A stretch of DNA of 64,000 nucleotides from Desulfobacteraceae bacterium CG2_30_51_40 (GTDB lineage Bacteria; Desulfobacterota; DSM-4660; Desulfatiglandales; Desulfatiglandaceae). The stretch is taken from contig MNYJ01000138.1 of NCBI GenBank assembly GCA_001874005.1, positions 1 through 64,000 on the forward strand. Direction: 5' to 3'. This document shows, piece by piece, positions 1 to 10,963 of this stretch (position 1 is the first letter of the stretch; every line of letters begins with the position of its first letter). The notes under the pieces were generated by a model. That model did not search any database and was not told the origin of the DNA. It saw only the letters and a list, made by a program, of their open reading frames with translations. The position numbers and the translations under genes are program-made.

Positions 1-50
1 ATGCTGGAAATCAAGTGGTAATTCAGCTATAATGTAGAGTAAGTTATAGG

Positions 51-82
51 AATCCCGGAGGGTCTCCCTCCGGGATTTTTTT
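51..82 (+). terminator. Rho-independent terminator of an upstream gene that ends near position 21
   Basis: 11-bp stem ATCCCGGAGGG-TCT-CCCTCCGGGAT followed by a T-run. Confidence 0.9.
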
Positions 83-87
83 GGCTC

Positions 88-3000
88 ATGGTATTTGATG
101 TGACGGGCTCCCCAAAAGAAAAGCGTCTTCATGGCATGATCACTGCCTGTTTTTTCCTGTCGGGCATGGCGGGCCTTATATATCAGGTCATCTGGATAAG
201 GCTTGTTGACAAGGTATTGGGAAGCGCTCCATATTCGGTCGCCGCTGTGCTCACCGTGTTTATGGCAGGTCTGGGCGCCGGCAGCTATTTGGCCGGGAGA
301 TACGGAGAGAGGATCAAACAAAGAAAAAGCCTGCTGTCCGCGTATGGCTGGATGGAGGCTGCAATAGGCATCTACGGCATCTCAAGCCCTCTTTTGATCG
401 CCTTGCTTACCCCTGTTTACCGGGCGGCCTACAATCATATATTTGACATATTTTGGCTATACCAAGTCCTGGGACTTCTGGGCTGCGGTTTGATCCTGTT
501 ACTGCCGGTCGCCCTCATGGGAGCCACGTTGCCAATTCTATGCCGGTTTCATGTGTTAAACCTTTCACACCTTGGAGAAAGGACAGGAAGGCTATACGGC
601 ATAAATACCTTGGGCGCGGCCGCGGGGGCTTTACTGGCTGGATTTTACCTTATACCGGAAATGGGTATTTGGGGCAGCCTTTTGGTTGCGGCTGCATTCA
701 ATTTCATAGTAGCGGCTTTAGCTATATTTATCTTTCCCGGTATGGCGAGTCCGGAAAGCCGCAAGGAAGGCACGCGCGAAGCCTGGGCCGACGGCAACTT
801 CGCAGCTCAGGTTGGAGCTTCAACCGACCCGCTTGCGGCGGCCGATCCTGCGAGCGGGCCAATACGGTCGTGGGCGCTAATCATATTTGCCGTCTCAGGA
901 TTCTGCGCCATGTCCTACGAGGTTATCTGGACGAGGCTTCTCGGACTCCTGATAGGCCCTACAACCTATTCGTTCACCATCGTCGTATCCACCTTCATAC
1001 TGGGGCTTGCCGCGGGAAGCATCGTATTCGGGTGGATATCGGACAGGAGCAGGGATCCTTTCAAGCTCCTAGTGATTACGCAGATGACGGCGGCCATACT
1101 ATCGGTGCTCCTGAGTCAATTCCTGGGGGGAGGACAGTTTTTCTTCGCCAAACTCATCTATTCCTTCAGGGAGAACTTCCCTCTCCTGATGACTGCGCAA
1201 TCTTTAATCCTCTTTGGGATCCTTGTGATCCCGACCTTCTTCCTCGGGGCCGCCTTCCCCATCGTAAACAAGCTCTACACCCGGTCATTTGATGGTATCG
1301 GAAGATCTGTGGGCACTGCCTATGCGGTAAATACCGTTGGCGCGATTTTAGGCTCATTTGCCGCCGGGTTTGTCATGATTCCTTTTATGGGGAAGGAAAA
1401 TGCTCTCAGGATCGCGGGGGGCCTTCAATTTTTCACGGCCATCGGCGGGGGATTTTACGTCTTTTACAATGCCGGGAAAGCAGGCATCCGGAGGGCGCTG
1501 ATATCTGCGGGATGTATAGGCCTCGGGATAGTTTTTTTTACGAGTTTCCCCTCATGGAACCGGATGCTCCTTTCCTACGGACGCTACAGGGATTTCCGCT
1601 CCATTGAAGGAGACCTGCTGAGGACCTCCTGGACTGAGGCGCTTTTCAAGGGAAACGATATACTTGCAAGACAGGAAAGGGGCCGGAGCCTTGTATTTTA
1701 TGGAGACGGGATCGGCGGATTCACCACCGTTGAGACCCTTACGGACAGCCTGGGAACAGTGCGCTACAGCCTTCTTAACAGCGGGAAGCCTGATGCCTCT
1801 TCTCACGGGGATAGATCCACCCAGACCCTCCTGGCACATCTTCCTCTCCTTTTTCACCCCGATCCCAAGAAAGTTATGGTGCTTGGTCTTGCAAGCGGCA
1901 TGACGGCCGGGGAGGCCCTGGTATATCCGATAGAGGGTCTTGACGTGGTAGAGATAAGCGATGAGGTGGTGAAGGCCTGCCGCTTTTTTCCCAAGTGGAA
2001 CAACAAGGTACTTGAAAACCCCGTATCAAAGGTCATCCTTCAGGACGGCAGAAACCACCTCGCCCTGACTAACGCGGTGTATGACGTCATAGTCTCGGAG
2101 CCTTCAAATCCCTGGATGGCCGGGCTTGCGAATCTCTATTCGAAAGAGTTCTTTGAGACGGTAAAAACGAGGCTGAGGGGTAACGGCATCTTTGTCCAGT
2201 GGATACACTCCTATGAGATGGACTGGCGCGTTTTTTCAATGGTCGGAAGAACCTTTGCCTCCGTCTTTCCAGAATCGGCCATGTTCGCGACCTTGACCGG
2301 AGTGGGGGACTATCTTCTTGTGGGGTTCAGGGAAAGGCTGGATTTAGACCTGGAAACGGCTTCCGGGCGTGTTAAATACGCCCAAGGGTCGGCCAATATG
2401 TCGCTTCCCGATGCCCTCCTATTGTTCAATCTTATTGTGAGCGAAGACCTGAAGCATGTCTTCGGAGATGGGCCGCTCCATACCGACAACAGGCCGAGGC
2501 TTGAGTTCGCCGCCCCCAGGGCGCTATATAAGAGCGGAGACGAGGTTGATCAAAAGATAAGGGAGAGAAGAACCGTTTCCAAGGCGACAAGGGATGTCCT
2601 TGAAGCCGGGAGTAAAAGTGAATTGCTCCTCGACATGGTTGAGTTTTCATCATCGGTTCTTTCGCCTCTTTTCATGCTTTTTGACCCGGAAAGAGCCCTT
2701 CCTCAGGAAAGGGCAAGATTCCTGGCCCTTGTTGACGGGTTCTGCGGGGCGAACCTTGTAGGCGACTATTCCGTATTTCCTGAAGCCGGGTCGCGGCGAA
2801 GGTGCGCGGAAACGCAGGCTGAGTTAATGAAAGCCCAGGCAGTTTCCAGACCGGATGAACCGGACCTTTTCTTCAGCCTGGGGATAGCCTTGAGGGAGGC
2901 AGGCGAGAGGGAAAAGGCAGTGGAGGCATTCGAAAAAGCCGCCTCTCTTGATTCAGAGCATCTGAGGGTGAGAAACAGCCTGGGGGTCGAGTACCTCATA

Positions 3001-3204
3001 TCAGGGGACCTCGCAAAAGCCGAGGGGCTTTTTCGCGAGGCATTGAAGATACATCCGGGATACGCGACGGCCTTTTTTAATCTGGCGCAGGTCTCTCTGA
3101 GGCGGGGGGAAAAGGGGGAGGCCATATCACACCTCAGAAAAGGCCTTTCCTTTGAAAACAATGCTGCCGCAAAAGACCTCCTGAGGAGACTTCTTCTTTC
3201 TTGA
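88..3204 (+). CDS. Large fused membrane protein: multi-TM N-terminal part, spermidine synthase-like methyltransferase-fold domain, C-terminal TPR repeats
   Basis: 1038-aa ORF; many hydrophobic helices; spermidine synthase-like block VMVLGLASGMTAGEAL...VVEISDEVVKAC...DGRNHL; C-terminal TPR pattern (LGIALREAGEREKAVEAFEKAASLDSEH). Confidence 0.8.
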   Translation: MVFDVTGSPKEKRLHGMITACFFLSGMAGLIYQVIWIRLVDKVLGSAPYSVAAVLTVFMAGLGAGSYLAGRYGERIKQRKSLLSAYGWMEAAIGIYGISSPLLIALLTPVYRAAYNHIFDIFWLYQVLGLLGCGLILLLPVALMGATLPILCRFHVLNLSHLGERTGRLYGINTLGAAAGALLAGFYLIPEMGIWGSLLVAAAFNFIVAALAIFIFPGMASPESRKEGTREAWADGNFAAQVGASTDPLAAADPASGPIRSWALIIFAVSGFCAMSYEVIWTRLLGLLIGPTTYSFTIVVSTFILGLAAGSIVFGWISDRSRDPFKLLVITQMTAAILSVLLSQFLGGGQFFFAKLIYSFRENFPLLMTAQSLILFGILVIPTFFLGAAFPIVNKLYTRSFDGIGRSVGTAYAVNTVGAILGSFAAGFVMIPFMGKENALRIAGGLQFFTAIGGGFYVFYNAGKAGIRRALISAGCIGLGIVFFTSFPSWNRMLLSYGRYRDFRSIEGDLLRTSWTEALFKGNDILARQERGRSLVFYGDGIGGFTTVETLTDSLGTVRYSLLNSGKPDASSHGDRSTQTLLAHLPLLFHPDPKKVMVLGLASGMTAGEALVYPIEGLDVVEISDEVVKACRFFPKWNNKVLENPVSKVILQDGRNHLALTNAVYDVIVSEPSNPWMAGLANLYSKEFFETVKTRLRGNGIFVQWIHSYEMDWRVFSMVGRTFASVFPESAMFATLTGVGDYLLVGFRERLDLDLETASGRVKYAQGSANMSLPDALLLFNLIVSEDLKHVFGDGPLHTDNRPRLEFAAPRALYKSGDEVDQKIRERRTVSKATRDVLEAGSKSELLLDMVEFSSSVLSPLFMLFDPERALPQERARFLALVDGFCGANLVGDYSVFPEAGSRRRCAETQAELMKAQAVSRPDEPDLFFSLGIALREAGEREKAVEAFEKAASLDSEHLRVRNSLGVEYLISGDLAKAEGLFREALKIHPGYATAFFNLAQVSLRRGEKGEAISHLRKGLSFENNAAAKDLLRRLLLS

Positions 3205-3401
3205 AGGCTTTGCGGGAAATTTAGCCGGATAGACGTATGATCTCAAGAATCAGGGGTAGGAGCGGCTTTCTTTTCTGCCTGCCCTGATCTGCGCAAAGCC
3301 AAACGGTCACTGCCCTTCTTGACAAACAGCAGCCAAATGCTAGAATCACTCGGTATCTTGAAAAATCGCAGTGAATGATTGGATACTTTTGAGGAGAAGT
3401 C

Positions 3402-4982
3402 ATGAAGGTCCTTGTGTGCGAAAGGCTTGCCGAGGCCGGTATCAAGATCTTTGAGGAAACACCAGACCTCGGGGTGGATGTCAGCACAGGGCTTACCCAC
3501 GAGGAACTTGCCGGTATTATAAGTGGTTATGATGGAGTTGCGATAGGCGGAGCAACACGGATAACTGAGCGTATCATTGAATCCGCATCCAGGCTCAAGG
3601 TGATAGGCCGGGCCGGCGCCGGGCTTGAAAATGTGGATATCAAGGCGGCAAGCAGGCGGGGAATCGTTGTCATGAATACTCCTGACGGCCGTACGGTTGC
3701 GATTGCTGAACACGCCATAGCCCTGATCCTGGCCCTTTCAAGAAACATTGCCCAGGCCAACCAATCGCTCAGAGAGGGAAGATGGGAACAGGAAAGATTT
3801 GCAGGTCAGGAGGTATTCAACAAGGTGCTTGGCCTTGTGGGAGCCGGCCACGTTGGTCGTATTACGGCGGACAGGGCAAAGGGCCTGCGGATGAAGGTAA
3901 TTGCATATGATCCATATATCAAACCGGATGTAATAGAAAGGCTTGATCTTGAGCCGGTCTCTTTTGAGGATCTGCTTGCAAGATCTGATTACATAAGCGT
4001 TCATACCCCGAAGACGGACCGGGCGGTCAATCTTTTCAACAAGGGCACGATTGCCAGGATGAAGAAAGGCGCGATCCTTGTAAACTGCGCGCACGCAGGG
4101 ATCGTAAATGAGGAAGACCTGTTCTACGCCCTCGAAAGCGGACGTCTCGGCGGGGCGGCGCTTGACGTCTTTACAAGGGAGCCCCCCGGCGAACACCGTC
4201 TCATGAAGTTACCCAACTTCATCTGCACTCCCCACCTGAGCGCATCCACCAGGGAGGCTGAAGAGGCCGCTGCAAGGGATCTGGCCAAGCAGATGACGGC
4301 CTATCTCCTCCACGGAACCGTAAAGAACGCGGTAAATGTTCCTTCTATCAGCTCGGAATTGATGGACGTCCTGGGGCCCTACGTGATTCTTATGGAGAGG
4401 GTCGGGCTGCTCCATGCGCAACTTGCGGAGGGGGCGATACTTGAGATCAGCGTGAAGTTTTCGGGGGCCATTACGGAACATGATACTTCCCCGCTTACAA
4501 CCGCGGTACTGAAGGGACTGCTTACGCCTATCGTCGGAGACCATGTCAATTTCGTCAACGCCCCGATCCTTGCTCACGACCGTGGAATACAGTTAACGGA
4601 GTCCCGGACCAAAACATGCGATGATTTTTCAAGTCTGGCAAGCGTTTCCGTAAAGAGCCTTGAAGGAGAAAACCTGGTCTCCGGAACCATTTTCGGGGCG
4701 CGTATGCCGAGGATCATCCGGATAAACGATTTCTATCTTGAGGCCGTGCCCGAGGGGCACCTTCTCCTCATCGAGAGCGAGGATAAGCCCGGTGTCATAG
4801 GCCTTATGGGGACGGCGCTCGGAAGACACGGAGTCAACATAAATCGTATGCAGGTCGGGCAGCAGACCGATGGCGGCAAAAACATAATCTTGCTTACGAC
4901 CGGGCTGAAGGCATCTGCCGAGGCCGTGGATGAACTTACCGGGCTTTCACAGGTTAAGTCCGTTAAAATGATTGAACTTTAG
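3402..4982 (+). CDS. serA: D-3-phosphoglycerate dehydrogenase
   Basis: 526 aa; NAD-binding GLVGAGHVGRITADRAKG; C-terminal ACT domain (LLLIESEDKPGVIGLMGTALG). Confidence 0.95.
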   Translation: MKVLVCERLAEAGIKIFEETPDLGVDVSTGLTHEELAGIISGYDGVAIGGATRITERIIESASRLKVIGRAGAGLENVDIKAASRRGIVVMNTPDGRTVAIAEHAIALILALSRNIAQANQSLREGRWEQERFAGQEVFNKVLGLVGAGHVGRITADRAKGLRMKVIAYDPYIKPDVIERLDLEPVSFEDLLARSDYISVHTPKTDRAVNLFNKGTIARMKKGAILVNCAHAGIVNEEDLFYALESGRLGGAALDVFTREPPGEHRLMKLPNFICTPHLSASTREAEEAAARDLAKQMTAYLLHGTVKNAVNVPSISSELMDVLGPYVILMERVGLLHAQLAEGAILEISVKFSGAITEHDTSPLTTAVLKGLLTPIVGDHVNFVNAPILAHDRGIQLTESRTKTCDDFSSLASVSVKSLEGENLVSGTIFGARMPRIIRINDFYLEAVPEGHLLLIESEDKPGVIGLMGTALGRHGVNINRMQVGQQTDGGKNIILLTTGLKASAEAVDELTGLSQVKSVKMIEL

Positions 4983-4992
4983 GAGAGTTGAT

Positions 4993-5376
4993 ATGTCTGA
5001 AGAGGAAAAGGGTTTTGTAATAAAGGACAGAAGGGCTTTTGACGAAAAGGGCAGTAAGAAGACGGAAGAGGAAAAGGCTGAGAAGAAGACCCCGGAGAGG
5101 GAAGAAGACAATCGCACGAAAAGACCTCCGCTGCCTGAGGTGAATTTCAGCACCTTCATTTTCAGCCTCAGTTCAGCAGCGCTGTTTCATATGGGCGAAA
5201 TAGCCGATCCGCAGACAGGAGCGAGAAATAAGGATCTTCCCCTGGCAAAGCATTCGATAGATACCCTTGGGATGCTCTGGGAAAAGACAAAGGGGAACCT
5301 TACAAAGGATGAGGAGAAACTCCTTGACAGCATTCTGACGGAGCTGCGGCTGCGCTACGTCAAAATCACAAAGTGA
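4993..5376 (+). CDS. DUF1844-like small protein
   Basis: ATG at 4993 after GGAG; motif FSTFIFSLSSAALFHMGEIADPQTG. Confidence 0.75.
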   Translation: MSEEEKGFVIKDRRAFDEKGSKKTEEEKAEKKTPEREEDNRTKRPPLPEVNFSTFIFSLSSAALFHMGEIADPQTGARNKDLPLAKHSIDTLGMLWEKTKGNLTKDEEKLLDSILTELRLRYVKITK

Positions 5377-6317
5377 CCGAATCCGATGGTGCTGTCGGAC
5401 CCTCTCCTATGAGCGAGCAGAGGAATCCCGATATGCAATCCGCTATGGTTTGCGCTGGAGGGTTTCCGGGTTTTTGCGTCTCAGCCCCGGCCAAGATCAA
5501 CGCGGGGTTAAAGGTTACAGGGGTAAGACCGGATGGATACCACGAACTGGTAACCGTCATGGTCCCGGTGTCCCTTTATGACAGGCTTGAGTTTTGGAGT
5601 TGCGGAGGGGGAGTAAACCTGGAGTGCTCCGGGAACCCTGTTCCTTGCGGAGAGGAAAACCTTGTCTGCAGGGCGGCTCACGCCTTCTTTGAGCGATCCG
5701 GCATCAAAGGAGGCGTTAAAATCAGGCTTGAAAAGAAGATACCTGTAGCCGCCGGGCTCGGAGGTGGGAGCAGCGACGCTGCGGCAACTCTTTCCGCCTT
5801 GAATAGAATCTTCGAGAATCCGCTTGATCAGGTGGCCCTGCATAAAGCCGCCCTGGGTCTTGGAGCTGATGTCCCGTTTTTTCTCCGGCAAGGGCCATGC
5901 ATTGCGCGGGGCATAGGCGAGGTGCTGGAACCTTTGGAAGACTGGCCGGATATGTGGTACGTGATAGTAACTCCTCCTGTCGAGGTTTCAACCGCCTGGG
6001 TATATTCTAATCTTAAAATCAGCTTGACAAGCGACAAGTTAGCCGCTAATATGGCTCAATTCAAAATGACTCCATTTGAGGTGGCAGGTTTCTTAACCAA
6101 TGACCTTGAGGCCGTCACCGCTGCACGCTTTCCTGTCATTATCCGCATCAAGGAACTCTTGTGTGATGCCGGCGCGGAAGGCGCCCTGATGTCAGGCAGT
6201 GGTCCCAGCGTATATGGTATATTTAAGACAGAGACAAAGGCGCGGGAGGCAAAAGCCGGCCTTATGCCCATGTTGTCTGGAGAGGTCTTTGTAGTTTCGG
6301 AGGCTCTTGGTATATGA
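5373..6317 (+). CDS. ispE: 4-diphosphocytidyl-2-C-methyl-D-erythritol kinase
   Basis: GHMP kinase motif PVAAGLGGGSSDAAATL; SAPAKINAGLKVTGVRPDGYHEL. Confidence 0.93.
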   Translation: MTESDGAVGPSPMSEQRNPDMQSAMVCAGGFPGFCVSAPAKINAGLKVTGVRPDGYHELVTVMVPVSLYDRLEFWSCGGGVNLECSGNPVPCGEENLVCRAAHAFFERSGIKGGVKIRLEKKIPVAAGLGGGSSDAAATLSALNRIFENPLDQVALHKAALGLGADVPFFLRQGPCIARGIGEVLEPLEDWPDMWYVIVTPPVEVSTAWVYSNLKISLTSDKLAANMAQFKMTPFEVAGFLTNDLEAVTAARFPVIIRIKELLCDAGAEGALMSGSGPSVYGIFKTETKAREAKAGLMPMLSGEVFVVSEALGI

Positions 6318-6336
6318 AAGGCCGGGCGGGCCTCGA

Positions 6337-6411
6337 TGGGGTGTCGTCAAGCGGTAAGACACGGGCCTTTGGAGCCCGCATTCGGAGGTTCGAATCCTCC
6401 CACCCCAGCCA
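6337..6411 (+). tRNA. tRNA-Gln (anticodon TTG), CCA encoded
   Basis: Cloverleaf: acceptor TGGGGTG/CACCCCA, anticodon stem-loop CGGGC-CTTTGGA-GCCCG, T-arm GGAGGTTCGAATCCTCC, 3' GCCA. Confidence 0.95.
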
Positions 6412-6422
6412 ATTGAAAATCG

Positions 6423-7379
6423 GTGTTAATGATGAATCATGAACCTGAACTTATGCTTTTCGGAGGCTCATCAAGCCCGGAACTGACCGGGGAGGTGTGC
6501 CGATATATGGGGATCAATCCCGGCACTATTTTCAGCAAGCGTTTCTCGGATGGTGAAACGCAGGTGGAGATAGGAGAAAACGTAAGGGGGAGGGATGTGT
6601 TTATCGTCCAATCAACCTGTCCTCCTGTAAACGACCACCTGATGGAACTTCTCATAATAATTGACGCAATGAAAAGGGCTTCGGCCAGGAGGATTACTGC
6701 GGTAATACCTTATTACGGCTACGGAAGACAGGACAGAAAGGTCAAGCCCAGGGTTCCTATAAGCGCAAAGCTTGTTGCCGATCTAATCACGATTGCCGGC
6801 GCCCACAGGGTTGTGGCAATGGATCTCCACGCAGGTCAGATACAGGGATACTTCAACATCCCGGTGGACAATATCTTTGCGGCCCCCGTCATCCTCAAAT
6901 ACATCCACACCAACTTCAAAGACAATCTGGTCATGGTCGCCCCTGACGCGGGTGGGGTTGAGAGGGCAAGGGCCTTTGCCAAAAGGCTGGATGCAACGCT
7001 TGCCATCATTGATAAGCGCAGGGAGGCCCCCAGCGAGGCTGAGGCGATGAATATAATAGGGGACGTAAATGGAAGGACGGCGGTGATACTGGATGACATG
7101 GTTGATACAGCCGGCACCCTGACCCAGGCAGCAGCCGCCTTAAAGAAAAGAGGTGCCTTGGGCATACACGCCTGCTGCACTCATCCGGTGCTCTCGGGAC
7201 CGGCAGTTGAACGGATCGAGAAATCGCCCATAGAAACCCTTGTGGTAACAAATACAATTCCGCTGGGCGAAAAGGCTAAGATGTGCACCAAGATTAATGT
7301 GCTCTCAGTGGCAGAGCTTTTGGGTGAAACTATCAAGAGAAGCTACCATTCTCAGTCGGTGAGCACTCTGTTTGTCTAG
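6423..7379 (+). CDS. prs: Ribose-phosphate pyrophosphokinase (start possibly the ATG at 6429 or 6432)
   Basis: PRPP motif [47 protein letters not shown]. Confidence 0.95.
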   Translation: MLMMNHEPELMLFGGSSSPELTGEVCRYMGINPGTIFSKRFSDGETQVEIGENVRGRDVFIVQSTCPPVNDHLMELLIIIDAMKRASARRITAVIPYYGYGRQDRKVKPRVPISAKLVADLITIAGAHRVVAMDLHAGQIQGYFNIPVDNIFAAPVILKYIHTNFKDNLVMVAPDAGGVERARAFAKRLDATLAIIDKRREAPSEAEAMNIIGDVNGRTAVILDDMVDTAGTLTQAAAALKKRGALGIHACCTHPVLSGPAVERIEKSPIETLVVTNTIPLGEKAKMCTKINVLSVAELLGETIKRSYHSQSVSTLFV

Positions 7380-7453
7380 GAAGCTTTCCCGCCAGGGGTG
7401 GGCTTTCTTATTATTTGAGCTTGTGAAAAATTTTATTATCTCGGAGGTGCAAT

Positions 7454-8098
7454 TTGGCTAGGCCGTTATTAGATACCCAGGTAAGAGACTTAACAGGAAA
7501 GGGGCCGGCACGCAGGCTTAGGGCTCAGGGACGCGTTCCCGCCATTCTCTATGGCCCCAAAAGAAACCCGCTTATGCTGGCGATAGAAGCAAAACAGCTT
7601 GAAAAGCTCCTTAGCCAGGGAGGATCGGATCAGATTCTGGTTGATCTGAATCTGAGTGCAGCAGGGGAGGAAGGGGTTCATCCCGCTATGCTTAAGGAAC
7701 TTCAGATGGATCACATCAAGGATTCCATCGTTCACGCGGATTTCTATGAGATATCTTTAGATGAGGAGATAGAAATCGAAATCTCCGTGCGACTCGTAAA
7801 TACCCCTGTCGGGGCAAAGAGCGGAGGGGTGCTTGAGCATGTCAAGAGGGAGATCGTTGTCTCATGTCTGCCCGATAAAGCGGTAAGCTCCATTGAACTC
7901 GATGTCTCCGGACTGGATCTCGGCCAATCGTTACATATAAGAGATATTGTCCTTCCGGAAGGTATAACCGCCTTGGAGGAGGGAGATATTACGGTTGCGG
8001 TCGTTGCGGCGCCTCACATGGCTGAGCCTGTAAAGGCCGCCGAGGGTGAGGAGGCAGAGGCCGCCGAAGCTGGTGAAGTCAAAGAGGAGCAGTCTTGA
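7454..8098 (+). CDS. rplY: 50S ribosomal protein L25/CTC
   Basis: RLRAQGRVPAILYG N-terminus and acidic C-terminal tail of CTC-type L25. Confidence 0.9.
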   Translation: MARPLLDTQVRDLTGKGPARRLRAQGRVPAILYGPKRNPLMLAIEAKQLEKLLSQGGSDQILVDLNLSAAGEEGVHPAMLKELQMDHIKDSIVHADFYEISLDEEIEIEISVRLVNTPVGAKSGGVLEHVKREIVVSCLPDKAVSSIELDVSGLDLGQSLHIRDIVLPEGITALEEGDITVAVVAAPHMAEPVKAAEGEEAEAAEAGEVKEEQS

Positions 8099-8136
8099 TC
8101 TTTTCTTGAAAGGGGGTGAAGACGAGGTATTAGAGC

Positions 8137-8727
8137 TTGTACTTGGTTGCTGGACTTGGGAATCCCGGTGCGTCTTACAAGAATTCCAGACATAATATAG
8201 GATTTATGGTGCTGGATGCATTCAGCCGGGATAGAGGCGTTTCACACGCCCGGCAGGGTTTTCAATCAAGGTTTGCGAGGACGACCTGGGGAGGTACTGA
8301 CCTGGTCTTACTCTGGCCCTTGACCTTCATGAACAATAGCGGCATGGCGGTCAGGGCGGCCGCTGACTACTACCGGATCAGGATTGCTGATATCCTGGTG
8401 ATTCACGATGATCTCGACATACCACCCGGCAGGGTTAAGATTTCGCGGGGAGGGGGAGCGGCAGGGCACAAGGGAATACTTTCCATTATAAGCCACGCGG
8501 GCTCTTCAGAATTCCCGAGGATCAGGGTGGGGATCGGACGGCCCCGTTATGGGGAGGCAATTGAGAATTACGTGCTTGCCGCATGTTACGAGGATGAACG
8601 AGAGAACATCTCGGGGGCGGTTTCAGCGGCTGTGAAGGCTTGTGAACTGATTATAGAAGAGGGGATAGAACAGGCGATGAATAAAGTTAATCGCCATAAC
8701 TTATCAAAGGAGGAGGTATCTGACTGA
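8137..8727 (+). CDS. pth: Peptidyl-tRNA hydrolase (TTG start)
   Basis: [46 protein letters not shown]. Confidence 0.95.
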   Translation: MYLVAGLGNPGASYKNSRHNIGFMVLDAFSRDRGVSHARQGFQSRFARTTWGGTDLVLLWPLTFMNNSGMAVRAAADYYRIRIADILVIHDDLDIPPGRVKISRGGGAAGHKGILSIISHAGSSEFPRIRVGIGRPRYGEAIENYVLAACYEDERENISGAVSAAVKACELIIEEGIEQAMNKVNRHNLSKEEVSD

Positions 8728-10796
8728 TGCAGGGATTAGCCTACGTTGCTCCCTTTTTGGGACTTTTTGGTTTAATCATTGCGTTTCTTATCTACGGCTA
8801 TGTCAAGAAGCAGCCAAACGGCAATCCTCTCATGCAGGAACTGGAAAGCATGATTCACAAGGGTGCCATGGCATTTTTGAAAAAGGAGTATTCAGTTCTT
8901 TTCATATTTATTGTGATAGTTTTTATACTTCTTGGATGGGGTATTGACTGGTACACCGCAATAGCTTTCGTTACCGGTGCCTTTTTGAGTATTACGGCAG
9001 GCTATTCCGGAATGACCGCCGCAACTCGCGGAAATTCTCGAACCGCGGAGGCCGCCAATAAGCATGGGCAGGCCAAGGCCTTGAACGTTTCCTATTTTTC
9101 AGGCGCTGTAATGGGACTTGCAGTGGCCGGGCTTGGACTTGTGGGTTTGGGTTTCTGGTTTTGGATCTTCGGGGGAAGCCCTGAGACGGCCAAGTACATA
9201 AATGGATTTGCCATGGGCGCAAGCTCGATAGCCCTTTTTGCCCGTGTTGGAGGCGGAATCTATACAAAGGCCGCGGACGTCGGAGCCGACCTGGTTGGAA
9301 AGGTTGAGGCGGGCATCCCGGAGGATGATCCGCGTAACCCCGGCGTCATAGCCGACAACGTAGGCGACAACGTCGGCGATATCGCGGGCATGGGCGCAGA
9401 CATATTTGAGTCATACGTCGGATCCGTTATCGCTACCATAGCGATTGCGGCGACCCTGAGCATCAATACCCCCGACCTGCTGGCGGGCTTTGTAAAGCAG
9501 TTCCCTGTGCTTCAGGGACTTGATGCCACTATGATAAAACTTAAATTTATGGCAATGCCTTTGCTTATTGTTATGTCAGGCATGGTAAGCTCCATAATAG
9601 GTATATTTTCCATAAAGATTTTCCAGTCAGGAAATCCGGCTGGGGCCCTCAGGTACACCACATTTGTGGCTGCCATCATATTTGTTATACTTACCGCTAT
9701 TGTTACAAAGGCTCTTGGCATGCCGATGGGCGCCTTCTGGGCCATCTTGTCAGGTCTCCTCTGCGGCATCGCGATAGGGCTTCTTGCGGAATATTATACT
9801 TCCGGTGCTCCGGTCAGACGAATAGCCGAGCAGTCCAAGACAGGTGCCGCAACAGTCCTTATCCAGGGACTTGCCACCGGCATGCAGTCCACCTATCTCC
9901 CCATGCTGGGTATCTGCGTTGCTATCTATGTGGGATATCAGACATGCGGTATTTACGGTATAGGCCTTTCGGCAGTAGGCATGCTCGCGACCGTCGGAGC
10001 CACCATGACGGTGGATGCATACGGTCCAATTGCCGATAACGCCGGCGGTATCTCGGAGATGTCAGGTCTCGGACCTGAGACCAGGAAGATTACGGACAGC
10101 CTTGATGCACTTGGAAACACCACAGCCGCAATCGGAAAGGGATTTGCCATCGGCTCTGCAGCCCTTACGGCTCTGGCGCTCTTTGTGGCTTATACTCAGG
10201 CGGCGGGGCTAATCGGCATTGACATGACAAATCCCATGGTCATCATAGGGGTCTTTCTGGGCGGTATAGTTCCTATGCTGGCCGCAGCTTTTACCATGAC
10301 CAGCGTGGGTAAGGCCGCCTTCAGCATAGTAGAGGAGATCCGGCGTCAGTTCAGGGATATCCCAGGTCTTCTTGAGGGTAAACCGGGTGCTAAACCTGAT
10401 CCGGAAAAGTGCGTTACCATCGCTACAGGCGCGGCCCTCAGGGAAATGGTGGCTCCGGGCGTAGTTACGGTGCTGGCCCCGGTGGCAGTAGGATTTTTAT
10501 TGGGGAAAGAGGCTCTCGGCGGGATGCTCCTTGGGGCAACCACGATGGGCGCCTTTCTTGCTCTCTTTATGGCCAACGCGGGTGGAGCATGGGACAACGC
10601 CAAAAAGTATATTGAGGCCGGGAACCTTGGAGGCAAGGGCTCCCCGAACCATAAGGCCGCAGTTGTCGGCGATACGGTCGGCGATCCTTTCAAGGATACA
10701 TCCGGACCTGCCATGAACATCCTTATAAAGTTGATGTCCATTGTCTCTCTGGTTATAGCTCCGATTCTGCCTGCTATCGGGCTGTTCCTCAGATAA
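8727..10796 (+). CDS. hppA: Membrane-bound ion-translocating pyrophosphatase
   Basis: [68 protein letters not shown]. Confidence 0.96.
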   Translation: MQGLAYVAPFLGLFGLIIAFLIYGYVKKQPNGNPLMQELESMIHKGAMAFLKKEYSVLFIFIVIVFILLGWGIDWYTAIAFVTGAFLSITAGYSGMTAATRGNSRTAEAANKHGQAKALNVSYFSGAVMGLAVAGLGLVGLGFWFWIFGGSPETAKYINGFAMGASSIALFARVGGGIYTKAADVGADLVGKVEAGIPEDDPRNPGVIADNVGDNVGDIAGMGADIFESYVGSVIATIAIAATLSINTPDLLAGFVKQFPVLQGLDATMIKLKFMAMPLLIVMSGMVSSIIGIFSIKIFQSGNPAGALRYTTFVAAIIFVILTAIVTKALGMPMGAFWAILSGLLCGIAIGLLAEYYTSGAPVRRIAEQSKTGAATVLIQGLATGMQSTYLPMLGICVAIYVGYQTCGIYGIGLSAVGMLATVGATMTVDAYGPIADNAGGISEMSGLGPETRKITDSLDALGNTTAAIGKGFAIGSAALTALALFVAYTQAAGLIGIDMTNPMVIIGVFLGGIVPMLAAAFTMTSVGKAAFSIVEEIRRQFRDIPGLLEGKPGAKPDPEKCVTIATGAALREMVAPGVVTVLAPVAVGFLLGKEALGGMLLGATTMGAFLALFMANAGGAWDNAKKYIEAGNLGGKGSPNHKAAVVGDTVGDPFKDTSGPAMNILIKLMSIVSLVIAPILPAIGLFLR

Positions 10797-10824
10797 GGGG
10801 GGAAAAGGGCTTCCCTATGCGGAT

Positions 10825-10857
10825 GGTCCGGGGGTAAGTTGTTTGCCCCCGGATCCG
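10825..10857 (+). other. Stable hairpin downstream of hppA (no clear U-tract)
   Basis: TCCGGGGG-TAAGTTGTTTG-CCCCCGGA, stem extends with GGAT/ATCC. Confidence 0.5.
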
Positions 10858-10963
10858 CTACGCTGGCCATTGACGAGTGCAGGCATGTCATGGGAGGCAT
10901 AGTGTATGACACATTGCTTTTCACGTTACTGCATTGGCATGGATAGAGATGGGAGGTTGGATG

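Noticed and set aside
453-1292. 279-aa + strand ORF inside the 1038-aa gene
   Set aside because: Alternative frame of a clearly coding region; composition lacks protein-like features.
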